The position numbers were made by a program, and so were the translations under genes. Under the pieces are notes generated by a model. That model was not told the DNA's origin and did not search any database. It was given only the letters and a program-made list of their open reading frames with translations. Source: Hermatobates lingyangjiaoensis (taxonomy: Eukaryota; Arthropoda; Insecta; Hemiptera; Hermatobatidae). Taken from it: 64,000 nucleotides of DNA. Each line of letters begins with the position of its first letter. Within the stretch, counting starts at the first letter, position 1. Shown piece by piece: positions 45,234 to 56,312 of this stretch. The DNA lies in contig JAPFBL010000104.1 of the NCBI GenBank assembly GCA_026182355.1, positions 496,001 through 560,000 of the forward strand, given 5' to 3'.

Positions 45234-45235
<2 letters not shown>
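45000..45235 (+). mobile_element. ORF-less PLE-end insert with hammerhead-like core (family E)
   Basis: A GC-richer segment ending at (TA)n (45236-45272). It contains CTGATGA (45147-45153), a GAAC/GTTC hairpin, GAAA (45167-45170), palindromic ATAT (45170-45173) and then GAATTCTGTAAGTTTTCTTT. The downstream GxxTCTGTAAGTxTxxTT is shared with 1500-1535 and 25195-25220. Helix I is weak (two pairs). The 67-codon ORF is fortuitous. Confidence 0.55.

Positions 45236-45272
<37 letters not shown>
45236..45272. repeat. (TA)n microsatellite
   Basis: Pure TA run adjoining the element end just before it. Confidence 0.95.
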
Positions 45273-45273
<1 letters not shown>

Positions 45274-45279
45274 GAGTAT

Positions 45280-47335
45280 ATAGTTTAGTTCTATCTGATT
45301 ATTCTAGACGTATAAAGCTTTCGCGAAGCGTATTTTAAGTTTGTCAACTCAGTAGGACAGTATCACAATATTTCCTTATTGAAATGGCAGCACGTTTTGC
45401 TGGAAGTTATAATTCCATTATAAAAATGCTGCTTAGAAAAACGTCATTAGGACATAACACTGTCTAGGAAGTAAGAAAGTATGTTCAATTAGTATCAGGG
45501 GTATAGTAATATAATTGTATATTTCGTATTGTTTATTTAACAGTAGGGTCACCACAAATGTCAAATAATGAATAATTGAAGCAAAATAACACATTTATAA
45601 TATAACAAAGATAAACCAATACATATAGGATACTGACCTAATGCAATGCAATCTTTATTTCAGATAACTTTCAAGTTATAACCAAAAAAATAACTGAAAA
45701 ATAGGATTATATTTGAAATAATTAGATAGTGCACAAATATTACACTTTTTAATCTATTTAATATTTATTTTTATGTTTATTAAATATATTAATTTGTTAA
45801 AAGTAAAATATGACTCACTATACGAACTCCATTTCACTTAGTAGTTAGTAGAACTGACTGGAATCACTTATTAACAAAATTATTCTATTATTACTCTATC
45901 CCTCAACTGTGTTCTACAAAAGCATCGGTTCATTCCTAGAAAAATAAGGCTTCCTGGTCTAGAAGATTTGTTTGTTTCCTACTATTTGCTTTACTACAAA
46001 TAAACCGGTCCAGAATGTTCGATGGATCAAATTGATATTTTATATAAAAATGGGCCTCATAGTGTAGATGAACCCTATTGTTTCAGGGCAATTATGCATG
46101 ATGGGAAGGTAACTTTTTTTGCTAAAATGTGTTTTTAGACAACATTTTCTTTCTTCTATACTAATAACTCTAGTGCCCTGAAAATTTGGCATTATCTTTG
46201 AGGCTAAAAAGAAATTCCTGAATAAAATTCACAAATTTTTAAACAACAGGTAATATATTTTTTTTTTCAATAAAATGTAAAAATGTTAACTTACATTTAA
46301 TCTGAAAGCGTTCAAGGACCATAGATGCCATACCGTTTGACGGATTAAAATGAAATTATACTTAAAAATAGAGTACAATGTTCGGGATGTGTTGAGGTAA
46401 TTTTTTTCAAGATTACATTAACCAAAAAGTTGTACGTTTAACTATAACTTTTTAGAAAAGATTTTTTGATGCAAAACAGTCATTAAAAAAATTTGCCGAA
46501 AAAATGAGCAAAATATTTATACAGGACTAATGGACACCTGCTATATTTGTCGGACTTGTTTACACTGTTTATATTGACTTAGAAATGTTTAACTGAATGA
46601 AAATTGATCTTTAGAGGTTGAATGAAAAATTTTGAAACAATTTAGTGACATAATATGTGATGTGAGCCGAATACAATTTTACACGTATAAAATTAATCAA
46701 ACATATAATTTCTATTATTTCCATGGTATGATGGATTTTACTAACAAAATTATCTAATCACTCTATATGTTGAACGCTTAAAGAAAACTTAATATGGGAT
46801 TTAAATTTTCTTGTGCTTATGAATCATATTACCTTTGGGCGATATTGAAAACTGAGAAATTCCGTTGTTCTATATTAGAAAACGGATACTAATTTTAAGA
46901 CAATTCTTTGGTGATTTCAAGACACTGAATTTTTATCTTCTATGTTTCTTACATTTTTCAGACAAAATTACAAACATTTTAAAGCCTTAAAGGGAAAACT
47001 TTGGTTTAAATCTGCAATGTAGAAGGAGGTAGGATAAATGACATTGAATTTAACAGATCCACTGGCCATGTAATGTTACAGATGGCTATGTAAGATGTTC
47101 ACTGGCTATGGAAACATAAGCCATGTAGACAATATTTCCTAGCTCGTTTAATAAAGTAATGAAAAATTCGTGAAATTTTCATTACTGTAAAGAGCACAAT
47201 AAAGTTATAAAGAACTGAATATTTATCCTAGACTAACGGAACTCCTTGTATAATTGTCGAATTTATTAACATTTCATACATTGTATATATATAGACTATG
47301 AACTTTTTTTAAGTAAATCAACTGAATGAAAAATG
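45280..47335. other. AT-rich non-coding stretch
   Basis: About 2 kb with no gene or named repeat visible. Confidence 0.4.
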
Positions 47336-47337
47336 AT

Positions 47338-48045
47338 AGAGGGCAATTCCCGTTACCCCGGGACCAGAGCTTGCAATGATACTTGACTCATCAGGGTCTC
47401 ATTATGGGGAGTCTTTAGTACCATAGTGAACGACTTATAGAGAGAGTGTAAATCTCTCGTTGACTAAACGCCACCTGGTCTGTGTTAACAAATGTGAGAG
47501 CCTTTAAGGTCTCTCTATTCGTTATATAAAGGGCTCAAGAGAGGGGTGGTATCTAATCGCCCCCACTCTGAGATCTCATCAAAATCCAAAGCGTCTATAA
47601 AGCAAGTACCAGTTGTCCGTCCAGTCCATTCAGCTGAGTTCATAGCCAGTTCCTACTGGTACGGGCTTGGGGTCTCTAGCTCCCCGGTATGCTAAGGAGG
47701 CATCTTCCCGAGAAGTTACTGCTTCTCACACAGTGACCACAAGGGTCTACACAAATTGGGTGAGACCCAATAGACACTAGGAGTCCATACCTCAATTGGG
47801 GAGATGGAGAGACAACCTCTCCATGGGCGCCAGCGCACCGTAGCACCGACTTGTTTTAAGAGTTTCGGAACAAAATCCGAATTCAATGGTCCTATTGAAC
47901 CTTCTCAGTTGAAGGTAATGTCAGTGGCCTTTGTAGCCACTGTTTCAATGTTCCTATGGAAATAAAGCCGATGTAGCCTGTGGTAGGGCTGCATGGCTCC
48001 ACTAGGGGTGTAAACATTTCCCATGTAGACATTTATATTATGTGT
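47338..48045. repeat. GC-elevated segment, probable mobile element of unknown type
   Basis: Sharp composition change at both ends (GGGCAATTCCCGTTACCCCG at the start, CATGGCTCCAC near the end), many small stem-loops and no ORF. It shares only loose motifs (a CGCCACCTGGT / CGCCATCTGGT word) with the segment at 52500-53100. I cannot assign it to a family. Confidence 0.4.
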
Positions 48046-48049
48046 AAAA

Positions 48050-48105
48050 AGATTTCACTATAAACACGTGAAATAACAATCAATGACCAAACCGCAATAT
48101 TATAT
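48050..48105 (-). mobile_element. PLE family A 3' end, short fragment
   Basis: On the minus strand it reads GTGGTTT-like, then TCATTGATTGTTATTTCACGTG and TTTATAGTGAAATC, matching the last 60 bp of the intact PLE (7660-7710). Confidence 0.7.
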
Positions 48106-48109
48106 GTAA

Positions 48110-48850
48110 ATATAACGTTATACACCCAAGAAGTTTGATATTATACTTACTTATTGTGAAGTTTAGTTAGGCCACTCCAGATTTTTTGTTATGTAATGTT
48201 GTCAAAGAACAATGTAGACATTCACACATTCTAGGATTCATTTTTGTGTAAAATATGAATTTCATCTACCAAAATATATGGCCTGCATTGTGCTCATAAT
48301 ATTTTGGACATACATGCACCTACCCACATAGACAGAAACATAATCAAAATGATACAAAGAAAAACTTTGGAGGCCTCAAAACATATAAATAGAGACTGTT
48401 AAAATTTCAAACTACAATTTTTTCAAGATTACTATATTTTTATAAATTATTATTTATTTAATTATGAAATGCTTGTCCAAATTATTCTATTATATCAAAA
48501 ATATAAAATGAAATAAATATTTTAATACCACCCGAATTTTGAAATTTTAAAAATTCTTGATTTTGTTTTTGTTGTGTTTAACTAATTGATTTAGCTTCGT
48601 GGGTTATTCGAAAATTATAAAATTTACTTCTTATTGCTATGTATGCTTTATCCTATGTAATACTTTTTGTATAACATACTTACGGCATAGGCAAAGAGTC
48701 AATTTTAATTTGTTTTATAGTACTAGTAATTTTTTTCTTATTTTATAATCAAGCAGGTGTATTATTTGACACTTGACGACAATAACAACAGTTTTAGGAA
48801 TGCAATGAAAAAAAAGTAAAATTATTAGTTTGGGTAAAGGAAAACACAAA
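48110..48850. other. AT-rich sequence upstream of the 48853 gene
   Basis: Probably contains the promoter and 5' UTR of the following gene, but I see no clear core promoter element. Confidence 0.35.
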
Positions 48851-48852
48851 AG

Positions 48853-51469
48853 ATGGATGGAGGAATTGACAGTGAACGAATGCTATTCTTTTTGGAGGTT
48901 CTGGTTGACAATGTGCATTACTCCAACTCGGCACTCAAACTAGACAAAGAAACGTCCAAGAATTTGGGGCAGACATGCGTGAAGTTGAAGTTCCTTGATT
49001 GTCCAGTAATGGAGGTCTGTGAAGACGACTTTTGTCCTTCAGAAGATAGCTATGGAGATACAAATGTTGTTTTTAAAAGTGGTAAGTCATGTTTGTTCTC
49101 ACTTCGAAAACAAAAGACCCCAGTGCCTAGAATAAATATGTGTATAACTGTTGTTCGTAAACGCCCAGGTGGATGTTCTGAAGAGGACTTTATTATGGGC
49201 AAAACAGTTGTCAGCTTAGAGTCTAGCTTCACTAACCTACTGAAAGGACCTGAAGGTGGTTCAACGAGCAAGTCAGTCAGAAATACCTACGACCTGAAAA
49301 ATGACTGCAACCAAGTAGTTGGTACAATATCTCTCTTTACAAGGCTTTCTTGTTTTGGCCAGCAGATAGTTACACAATTCCAATTGAATGATGAAGACGA
49401 TGGAGGAATGAAGTTTAAAGGAACAGGTGATGGTGGACCTACTGTTAAACGTGAGAACGGGCCTTGTTTAGATGCAAACATTCCAATAAATCCGTACCAA
49501 ACTCTTCAACAACAAACCGGCATGTTTCCCCCTCCTCATGTTCAACCTCGTGACTTTCAACAGCTCCAGCAGCCAGTTACCCCTCATTCCAATATGTTAA
49601 TGAGAAACCAGACTGGAATGACTCCAAATATGCAAATGCAAACAAGAACCGCATTTAATGACCTCATGCCAGGAGGAATGAATCCATCTATGCCAGGGAA
49701 TCAAGTAGTCAGGAGAGGGATTCAAGCCTCAGGGACACCCCAATATAGGTTTGCGGGGAATAAATATGCTGAAACTAGTAATCAAGTTGATCCCATAACA
49801 GGAGAAATGCCTATAAATATTCAAACAGTAGCGGTTGAAGCCTCGGGGATGCCCCAATATAGGTTTGCGGGTAATCAATATGCTGAAAATTGTAATCAAG
49901 TTGGTGGCATGCCAGGAGGAATGAATCCACCTATGCCAGGGAATCAAGTAGGCAGGAGAGCGATTGAAGCCTCGGGGACACCCCAATATAGGTTTGCTGG
50001 GAATAAATATGCTGAAACTAGTAATCAAGTTGATCCCTTGACAGGAGGAAAATCGCCTATCAGGATATTCAAAGCAGGTAGCGGTTGAAGCCTCGGGGAC
50101 ACCCCAATATAGGTTTGCTGGGAATAAATATGCTGAAACTAGTAACCAAGTTGATCCCATAACAGGAGAAATGCCTATAAATATTCAAACAGTAGCGGTT
50201 GAAGCCTCGGGGATGCCCCAATATAGGTTTGCGGGGAATCAATATGCTGAAAATTGTAATCAAGTTGGTGGCATGCCAGGAGGAATGAATCCATCTATGC
50301 CAGGGAATCAAGCAGGCAGGAGAGCGATTGAAGCCTCGGGGACACCCCAATATAGGTTTGCTGGGAATAAATATGCTGAAACTAGTAATCAAGTTGATCC
50401 CATGACAGGAGAAATGCCTATAAATATTCAAACAGTAGCGGTTGAAGCCTCGGGGATGCCCCAATATAGGTTTGCTGGGAATAAATATGCTGAAACTAGT
50501 AATCAAGTTGATCCCATAACAGGAGAAATGCCTATAAATATTCAAACAGTAGCGGTTGAAGCCTCGGGGATGCCCCAATATAGGTTTGCGGGGAATAAAT
50601 ATGCTGAAAGGAGTAATCAAATAGCAGAGCATCATGAGAATTCTACTAAACAAAATAATTATTTACCTTATCAAGAATGTATTCAGAAAAAGAAGAAAAT
50701 TGTTGATAATAACTTTTGCCAGAGAATAACCATACCAGAACCTGAACATGAAGATTCAGATAGTCATATACCCCCAGTTCATACAAATGTTCCTCAACTG
50801 AACTTGTGTAGTTGTGATTACCCTGTTCCTCCAGGGCTTACACCACCTCAACCTGAACCAACTAAGAAAAAGAAAAAGGATGATAGGTTTAAATGTCCTC
50901 TTCAAGCAGCACCAGGGGATTACTGCCTTCGAGAAGACTGCCCTTGCGGTTTACCTCAGCCACCTTGGATACCAACCAATAAAAAAAAAGCTGACAAATT
51001 CAATATGTTACCCGGATCGGTAGGATTCAAAGGAAAACAAGTTATATTCCAAATGCCGGATAAATGTGGACCTATGTCAGAAGCTGAACGGAAAGTCATT
51101 GAAAAAACACAGTATCGCATAGGAACTAAAGATGCTACAAAACCTGGCGGTCAGCATAACGTCATACAAGTCATTCCAACTGTCTGTGCAAACAGTCCAC
51201 CATTAAAAGACCCTGATTTTGACACCTTTGTATTAAAGCTTGGAAAGAAAAATGACAGCAACCAAAAGGCCAAGATGGAAATTGAACTTAAAAGTCCTAA
51301 ATTAAAGGAATCAACTATCCAAAAAACCGATAATGATACCCAATGGCTTGATAGTGATGTAGCACCAGCAGGAGATCAGAAAGAAAAGAAAGGTAAAGCA
51401 GACAAGAAAAAGGGAAAAGGAAAAGACAAAGGGAAAAAGGGAAAAGGAGGGAAAAAAGGAAAGAAGTAA
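48853..51469 (+). CDS. C2-like, repeat-containing, Lys-tailed protein (arthropod family of unknown function)
   Basis: Single-exon gene of about 869 residues if one local error is discounted. Residues 1-190 look like a C2-type beta-sandwich: MLFFLEVLVDNV, GKSCLFSLRK, then a glycine-poor strand pattern ending LFTRLSCFGQQIVTQFQLND. Residues about 215-280 are Gln/Pro/Met-rich. Next is an array of eight PQYRFAGN units (49738-50620). A Cys/Pro segment (CSCDYPVPPGLTPPQ, CPLQAAPGDYCLREDCPCG) and FDTFVLKLGKK follow, and a Lys/Gly-only tail closes the protein. I recall this set of motifs from an arthropod-wide family catalogued as a DUF (DUF4776, unverified). Function is unknown; basic tails of this kind are frequent in sperm and axoneme proteins, which is only a suggestion. 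ATG 48853 has A at -3; the internal Met10 could also start. The frame shifts by +1 within 50041-50090, where a 7-nt excess lies inside the repeats; the first frame would stop at 50088. Confidence 0.75.
49730..50620 (+). repeat. Coding tandem array with 357-bp higher-order period
   Basis: Eight CCCCAATAT landmarks fall at 49738, 49852, 49981, 50102, 50216, 50345, 50459 and 50573, giving spacings of 114, 129, 121, 114, 129, 114 and 114. The pattern 114-129-114 repeats as a 357-bp unit of 119 codons. The 121 spacing equals 114 plus 7 extra bases, exactly where the frame breaks. The longer 129-bp subunit carries the GGMPGGMNPSMPGNQ spacer. Near-identical copies imply recent expansion. Confidence 0.9.
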
Positions 51470-51474
51470 AAAAT

Positions 51475-52495
51475 ACCCATCTTCTCTAGTGTTGTAGACG
51501 TCCTCATATTTCTCCGTCTTCAAAATATCAGTATAAAAATGTGTTTTAAAACTTGTTTAGTTTTCATCCGTTTTATAAGTGGTACGTACTTTTCCTATAA
51601 GGAAGAAGAAATATAGAAAAATGATTAAGTTCCATGTGAAAACTGTGAAGTTGAGCATTATTTCCAATACCCAGCAGTAAAAGAAAGGTTTTCATTTAAA
51701 TATGAATTTGACATTTAACTGATATTAAATTCATATTTAATGTAACTAATACTGATTTTCATGATACTGATAGAAGTCAGTAACAGTTACGTTATCAAAT
51801 GAATTAACTTAGGTCATTAAACTGGTTGGAGTTGTTTGATCAGTCTTGGGAATAGTCTAACTGAATCGTTGAATTACCAGTTGATATTTACCAATCCAGT
51901 TCATTAGGAGGTTTACTGGCGTCAATTCATATGGGTTATGAATTCGACAATTTAAATCAGTTTGTTTTAATGATAGAAAAATCTGAAATCAATGAAACAA
52001 CTGCACTAATATTTAAGGTTGGCAATATTCCACATGAAATACATGTCTAAGTATATAAGTGAAATAGGATTATGATTCTATAATTTTTTGTTCTATCTAA
52101 TATGCATTTTATATTGCATTCTTTTTGAATCCATTTCAGTTTATCTAGTCTGTTGTTATTCATATTAGGCATTAAACTACAATACCCCATAAATTAAAAA
52201 TAGAACAACTAAATTCATTTATAGCTTTTCTTTCACCTACTGGTATAAATATTGTTTAAACAATATCTCAGTTTATGTTGTTAATTTAGAGTTCCTAAAA
52301 TTAAATTGTGGTACGGAAACATATATATCATGAATTTCATTCATTACAATTTAAATTACTTTACATTTTAAATTCAATTTTTCAATAATATATAAAGAAT
52401 AGTTCTTCAGTCAGACCTTATACCAGAAGAGATTGTTTACTTATCGTTCATCGTTCACCCAGTGAGTTGATTTTTGAATGTGAGAAAATGTGATA
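51475..52495. other. 3' flank of the 48853 gene, AT-rich
   Basis: The 3' UTR must lie here. I did not find a convincing AATAAA close to the stop. No other gene seen. Confidence 0.35.
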
Positions 52496-52499
52496 TAAA

Positions 52500-53105
52500 A
52501 GAATTTACGGACGTCGGTCCTATGGTGATATGGATTGACCCTCTTCAAGGAGGCTGTGTCTCCACCATGTTACTGGCTGTGTCACAACTTTACTGGCTTT
52601 TAGATAAAACATTTTAGTTTTTCTCCAAGGCCCTACTGTCTCATCGGACAACGAGCAAACCGCCATCTGGTTAAGACAAGAGTTATAACCCAGCCCCAAA
52701 GCAGATCCGCTGTCTGGTATGTGGACACTACATGTTCACTCATCCATTCGGAGTATTATACCAACAAAGGTAATAGAGTACCCTGCAATACTGGTACCCT
52801 CCACTCAGGAATCGTGAAGAGGTAAAGCTAACCACCGGCGAACACTCTAACCATCAGTGTTGGCTCTGCTGACTCCAGCCACTGACCCTGGAATCAGAGC
52901 AACTCAGCATGCTGATAAACGCTTTTAAGAATCTATAGTTATTTACTTCCCTACGGAGAAGGCAAGGATGCCTATCTACCAATCTTAAGATGGAGTGCCG
53001 AGCTTGGCTAACTCAGTTATTAGGAAGGGAAATAATTCCCGCAGTACCACACGAATCTTCATTAAAACGCTGATCGCCGAACGAACAGTAAGTCTTATTA
53101 CATTA
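52500..53105. repeat. GC-elevated segment, probable mobile element of unknown type
   Basis: Abrupt compositional change, no ORF, several short inverted words. Resembles 47338-48045 in composition and one motif. It is directly followed by a PLE fragment. Confidence 0.35.
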
Positions 53106-53154
53106 ATTTCCACGAATCTTCCATATATTATGAATTAAGTATATATATACATAC

Positions 53155-53640
53155 TTATAATCAATGAACATACCACAATAAGAAATAGAAAAGCAGAATA
53201 AGATCTTTCAAGAGAAACAAACGGTCTTCGTCAGAGTCAAAGACCAACTGAAACACTAGATGCAGAAACATCTTGGTGAGGGATTGAGAGGAGTGGGAGA
53301 AAAGAGTGGTATTTTAAAAGAGTGTAAAGTGTAGAAAAGGACAATAGTCCAGGGAGGGATGATTGGGGAAACAAAGGAGTCCTGAGGATACTTCACTCTT
53401 TAGGACTGAGTCAAGTTTGAGCAAACTATTACTAATGTTTACAACATTTGATCTATTAAATTTAATCAGAGGGGATACGATAATACTTCTTAACAACATT
53501 GCTTTTTCATAGGTAATAAATATAATTCCGATCCAATCAATATAATTGGTAAACAGAGACTTAACATCAAAACCAATCAATTTATAATTTTTATTTATAT
53601 TGACACTTTTTAATTTACTAATCCACATACTGATTGTGAA
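53155..53640 (-). mobile_element. Internally deleted PLE family A, minus strand
   Basis: From 53155 (3' end, near a TATATATAC tract) through a ribozyme-like core (CTGACGA at 53234-53228, GAAAGATCT nearby) to coding sequence. The open frame 53628-53314 joins the reverse transcriptase motif KLKSVNINKNYKLIGFDVKS directly to the middle of the endonuclease (IDWIGIIFITYEKAMLLRSI). The rest of the RT and the GIY-YIG core are missing. The deletion junction near 53545 keeps the reading frame. Confidence 0.8.
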
Positions 53641-53644
53641 ATCT

Positions 53645-54050
53645 TGTTATACATGCTTGCATATATACGTTGTTATCACAACGTCCAAAGAACAGTAAGT
53701 CATCAGAAAAAAAACGACGATCTTTCAACAGTATCTAACATCGTTTTTCACATGGTCAGTCGACTGACCATGCACTTACAAGTAGGAGCCATCGCCACAC
53801 ACCTCCCAGGAACATTGAAAAAAACTCACCCGCCAGGACCTTGTACAAAGCACCACCATTTTAAAGCAAATTAATGATCCAGCCAGACCGCAAATATTCG
53901 AAATCATGAAAATCATGAAACATAACCCATTAATTATTCGTCAGCACACCGGGGTTTCACGCAGACTGCAGCTACTGGGTGACCAACCACCAGCTACTCG
54001 CCTAGCCAACAGCCAGTCAGCGCCCAGTATTCAAGCCAGCAACGCCTAAG
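53645..54050 (+). pseudogene. PLE GIY-YIG remnant (Cys-containing type)
   Basis: The plus strand reads VSRLTMHLQVGAIATH and, after frame changes, LTRQDLV, ILKQINDPARPQIFEIMKI and QHTGVSRRLQLL. This is the family seen at 26400 and 43275 (LSRRLTMHL.NGA..H...LTR..L...T.IL......R..I.EAL.IK). Several frameshifts. It ends at a TATATATA tract near 54053. Confidence 0.7.
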
Positions 54051-54061
54051 ATATATATATG

Positions 54062-54150
54062 AGACAAAATGTCGTAAGGAAGAATGAAAATGAAGAAAAA
54101 TAAGCTCTGAGGCCTTCTAAACTATCTCGTCAGAGAGCTACTACAAATAA
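54062..54150 (-). mobile_element. Solo family-B hammerhead end between TA tracts
   Basis: Read on the minus strand: AGCTCT, CTGACGA, a 10-nt arm, then GAAGGCCTC (one A short of GAAAGGCCT), then AGAGCT, which pairs with AGCTCT. TA-rich tracts lie on both sides (54051-54060 and about 54152-54165). About 90 bp and no ORF. Confidence 0.55.
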
Positions 54151-54169
54151 AATATATATATACTATAAA

Positions 54170-55695
54170 ATATTTAAATGTAGAGTAATATTAAAAGTAA
54201 AGACTATGCTCAGGTAGTTGACGGTATACAATGAACAGGGAACTAAATGTTGAACCCTTCACACAACGTAAGAGCCTGTTATTGTCAATCACAATTATCA
54301 TTATGTACTATCTATTAGAGAGTTTTGATCCCAGTAGAGTTATACACATTTCTTTTGGTGAGAACCCAGTAATTTTTTGGCTAAAATGAAAACTATGCAT
54401 TAGAACAAGAACAGTTCATATAAAACATTTTAATTAAAACAGAGCTGTTGAATGTAACTCCGACTCTTTTAGATTTTAGATATTCACAGCGTTATTAAAA
54501 TCTACCATTTTAATTTAAGGGAAACTAATTTCCTCAGCTGAGATTTAGTTTAAACAAACAAATTACTTCACAGAGCCTACTTCGTATATCCTAGTAATAA
54601 ACTTGCTATAAACTAAAGAACATATTTGTCTTTCTTGAATCATATTTCAAAGTAGTTATTTCTAAATTTTCTCATGTTGTTTTTTTTTACTTCAAAAAGA
54701 CAATTTGAATGTCTCTCTATTTCTTTTACAGAAAAAAAATTTGCTGATTTTTAAGTAGTTGCGATGTCTTAAAAAACCCTCTTAAATTAATAAAAATGAA
54801 AGAAACTTAATTTTCATCACGTTAAACAGTTTTCTTTTCAAAAATGTTACCAGTTTAATGTGGTACTTATTAAATTGAATACTGGTAACAGTTTTTAACG
54901 TATTCTAGTAGATTTGAGAAATACATATGAAGGATTACTTTTCTAACTTATTTAAACGAGTTATGTTACTCTAGGTTCATTGTCATATATAACATTCAAA
55001 TTTAATAGTTTTTTTTTTTATGATTGAAACAACTAACTATAACAAGATCAACAACAAACAAGCAGTTATTACAACAATAAAGCAAACAGTATACAACAAT
55101 GGAGAAATATGTACTATTTATGTCTGTAAAATATAAATATCGATTACGGCGCGCTTCAAAGATAAGATATTAATGTCATAACAAAACATGCATATTAGCA
55201 ATATATATCATATATAAATAATATTTATTATAATCATATTGAATCGTGCTTAACCTACATGGACTTTACACATGGACTTACTACATAAACTAACAATTAG
55301 AGCTGTGCAAGCATTAATATAAACTACACCAGCTTCCTCAGCTTGCCTCTTCGCATGATGAGAACAGCTGTTAAAATATTGCATTTCCATCTGCTCAAGA
55401 TTTTCGTATTTTTCCTTTAATATATGGATGGAATATATGACTGAGTATGTAGCTGTTATAACGTTTATAAATATTATAAAGTACTAGTAAATTTGAACTT
55501 TACAGAGATTGGTCAAGGTTTTAACTTAATATGACAATATAAACAAAGAAAATATATTGCTAATTATATTAACATGGAAACAAGTTAAAACATTACCGTT
55601 AAACCCTGTAATATGGAGTTTCTGAATTTAATTGACGCTGGGAAACCTAGTTAATTGTATTATTAACATCATTTATGGGGTAGTAATGGAGTGAT
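54170..55695. other. AT-rich non-coding stretch
   Basis: Nothing recognised. Confidence 0.4.
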
Positions 55696-55699
55696 TAAG

Positions 55700-56285
55700 C
55701 GCCTCTAATAGCCTCTAACACTAAACTCTGACTTTCGGCCTTCATGAGGCTACCCTTTTAACCTGATATATGCAGTGACAACCGAAAGAGTAGGAGAAGG
55801 AGATCAGGGGCTGAGCCTGATCTCCTTCGTTTCACATACTTCCTAATCCCCAAATCCCCTCCTTTTATCCCAGCCCCAATCTCAGGTGTAATGCGATCCG
55901 TGCCGAAAGATGGATGATACAGGGGTCACTGTATTATGAACGGAGCCTCAAGAGTACCCGGCGACCCCCTTGAGTAGATAGCCTTACTCCGGTTTGCGGT
56001 GCTCTACCGGAGTGGACAAAATACCACCGATAGAGCTTCAGGGATTTTCCCCTGTATGATACTAAGGAGAAGGTAGTCCGGAGATAATCCTCCGGCAGCG
56101 CAGAGGGTCCAAAAGCGCTAACAAGTGGGAGCCAATTTTGCTGCACAGAAGGATGTGATTAGAAACACTCAATAAAACTATAGAAAAACTTTTACCGCTG
56201 GAACCAGCAAAAGTGCTCAGCTTCTTGGAGGCGTTGAAGCTAACTACTGGGGTACTTTATTACAGAGAGAGGGAAGTACCATATT
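55700..56285. repeat. GC-elevated, hairpin-rich segment of unknown type
   Basis: Contains a 12-bp perfect hairpin (AAGGAGATCAGG 55797-55808 with CCTGATCTCCTT 55816-55827, 7-nt loop). Further stem-loops follow at about 55987-56013 (ACTCCGGT/ACCGGAGT) and 56075-56096 (CCGGAG/CTCCGG). It has no supported ORF; the 70-codon minus ORF across it is fortuitous. Such dense folding suggests a structured RNA region of a mobile element. Confidence 0.4.
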
Positions 56286-56312
56286 TATTTTTTAAAGACG
56301 CAGTACTATAGT

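Noticed and set aside
49738..50620. CRISPR-like regular repeats
   Set aside because: Eukaryotic coding tandem repeat with no unique spacers; periodicity reflects codon-level units.
49729..50653. 143- and 194-codon minus-strand ORFs with FSIFIPSKPILG repeats
   Set aside because: They are the antisense reading of the plus-strand coding repeat of the 48853 gene; the periodicity is inherited.
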